Assembly (NCBI GenBank): GCA_030374805.1
Contig: JARGSG010000185.1
Span: forward strand, 1-22,420
Source of the DNA: Gracilaria gracilis
Lineage: Eukaryota > Rhodophyta > Florideophyceae > Gracilariales > Gracilariaceae
Reading direction: 5' to 3'
DNA length: 22,420 nt
In this document: positions 21,452-22,420 of the stretch, piece after piece
Numbering within the stretch: the first letter of the stretch is position 1
Layout of the letters: each line of letters starts with the position of its first letter
Translations under genes and position numbers: made by a program
Notes under the pieces: generated by a model
What the model was told of the DNA's origin: nothing
The model's input: the letters and a program-made list of their open reading frames with translations, nothing else
The model's database searches: none

Positions 21452-22267
21452 TTTACACTGTGTGAACTTGTAGTTCTCGGGAGATGGGATTATGGTCACT
21501 GACACTGGACGGCGAATGGACTGCTACTGGAGATTTGTATGAGCACAATGCCGGTAGAGGAGCTCTATTTAGAGGGCAAAGATGATTTTGAATTGGTGTA
21601 TGGGGAGCGGCGGCACGAAGTCGGATATTCGTAGGGTACCTTGGTGTAGTAGAAAGCAGGCTTTGGGTGCTTGTGATATATGGAGATGCGACGGACAGTG
21701 TGTAGCGTAGAATACGTACGTCTGAACCATCATGACAGCGTCGGGAACTGAACAGCGCTAGTATAGTTCTATAGCGCTTTGGAAGGTGTGGAGCGGATAA
21801 AAACAGTTACGCATATCATCGAGACGGGAAAAAGCAGGTAGCGGCTGTGGTCGGCGACATAGAAAACGCAAACGTGGAACGAGTTATAATGAATTGCGCT
21901 TCCAAACACGTTCAGGGGGGACTGAAGACCGCTTTTGGGTTTCGGGAAGCATTTGTGTTTTGGATTCGTGTTCAGCCAGGGTTTGGGCAGTCACTGCGAT
22001 GGACGTTGCAGAATGTGCCTTCGCCAACGCCTTCTTATGAGGATGTTATCAGTGCAGATGGGTAGGAAACTACTATTTTGACTCACATATTACATTGAAA
22101 TTGTAAGGTATTGAGAGAAGTAATGTGTTGCAAATTGTGAGACGTTTCATAAATATATGTAGCACACAAAATGGAATAAATAGCTCGACCGTCAAGCGTG
22201 AAGGCATATAGATGGGGCATTGAAATCTGTACACATTTAATAAGTGTAGCTGGAGATTCCTATATAG
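21452..22267. repeat. Satellite copy 21 (816 bp, diverged)
   Basis: Roughly two dozen differences from the core are visible. The left half has mainly substitutions (for example at 21498, 21620, 21695) with two one-base insertions. The right half, from about 21910, has mainly single-base indels, several in homopolymers or short repeats (for example TTCAGGGGGG, GTGCCTTCGCC, GATGGGTAGG). The break in style suggests either an old edge copy or poor consensus quality. Confidence 0.85.
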
Positions 22268-22420
22268 TTTACACTGTGTGAACTTGTAGTTCTCGGGAGA
22301 TGGAATTATGGTCAATGACACCTGGACGGCGAAGGACTGCTACTGGAGATTTGTATGAGCACAATGCCGGTAGAGGAGCTCTATTTAGAGGGCAAAGATG
22401 ATTTTGAATTGGTGTATGGG
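22268..22420. repeat. Satellite copy 22, cut by the window end
   Basis: The first 153 bp of another monomer, with a G-to-A change near 22303, an extra C near 22322 and a lost T near 22334. The array therefore continues beyond the window or the contig stops inside it. Confidence 0.9.

Larger units (their letters stand above)
5242..22420. repeat. 811-bp satellite array, 21 full copies plus a partial
   Basis: Counting from TTTACACTG, monomers begin at 5242, 6041, 6853, 7665, 8476 and then every 811 bp up to 21452, with a last one at 22268 cut by the window end. All are head to tail with no spacer. The monomer is mixed composition, with AT-rich patches (for example CATAAATATATG) and no obvious sub-repeat. 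I see no rRNA, snRNA, tRNA box, transposase, reverse transcriptase or long terminal repeat in it. Open frames of 63-138 codons exist on both strands, but single-base differences between copies change them, and the longest minus-strand one (138 codons) appears only in copy 3. I read it as non-coding satellite DNA. Equal length and near identity point to recent unequal exchange, gene conversion or rolling-circle amplification. Confidence 0.97.

Noticed and set aside
5242..22420. CRISPR array
   Set aside because: The repeating unit is the whole 811 bp; there are no short repeats alternating with unique spacers, and no associated genes.
5242..22420. Ribosomal DNA spacer, 5S, snRNA or spliced-leader array
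   Set aside because: No 5S internal control region, tRNA B box, U2 or U6 core, or spliced-leader-like donor could be found by eye in the monomer.
5242..22420. Centromere protein box (CENP-B type) or telomeric repeat in the monomer
   Set aside because: TTCG occurrences do not continue into the required A and CGGG positions, and no short G-rich telomere-like repeats occur.

Overview
The window looks like nuclear DNA of a eukaryotic alga, most likely a stramenopile such as a diatom. The evidence is a spliceosomal intron (GTAAGT donor, CTAAC branch-like motif, CAG acceptor) inside a pirin gene, a rubredoxin with a C-terminal membrane anchor of the type found in photosynthetic eukaryotes, an AIG1-type GTPase with a coiled-coil tail, and TATA and CCAAT boxes instead of bacterial promoters or ribosome binding sites. 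The lineage is an inference; no rRNA, tRNA or organelle gene is present to confirm it.

Layout. Positions 1-447 are non-coding, with a block of alternating CG tracts around a TATA-like motif. Positions 474-770 (minus) hold a 5'-truncated rubredoxin, whose reading stops at a 31-bp fold-back palindrome (753-783). Positions 784-1312 form a promoter-like spacer with inverted CCAAT boxes. A TATA box at 1274 leads to a pirin gene at 1313-2550 (plus), which has one 96-bp intron, two in-frame stops and one frameshift. Converging on it is an AIG1-like GTPase gene at 3884-2404 (minus), with several frame breaks but an intact coiled-coil tail. Positions 3885-4810 hold nothing I recognise. Positions 4811-4918 are four 27-bp units, of which the third is a perfect hairpin and the others are imperfect. 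Positions 4919-5240 are a spacer.

From 5242 to the window end (17.2 kb, over three quarters of the window) is one head-to-tail satellite: 21 complete copies of an ~811-bp monomer plus 153 bp of a 22nd. Copies 5-18 appear identical. Copies 1-4 on the left carry indels and shared variants in a mosaic pattern, and copies 19-22 on the right become progressively divergent. I recognise no gene in the monomer. A 17-bp near-perfect palindrome marks each junction, and the array begins exactly on it.

The three genes are not a pathway. What links them is that all are broken. The lesions include substitutions to stop codons, but also homopolymer indels and a fold-back. Two readings remain: genes decaying beside a satellite block (heterochromatin, subtelomere or pericentromere), or an unpolished long-read contig whose satellite copies corrected each other. 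Read mapping would separate them. The most notable object is the homogenised 811-bp satellite, which I cannot match to any family from memory.
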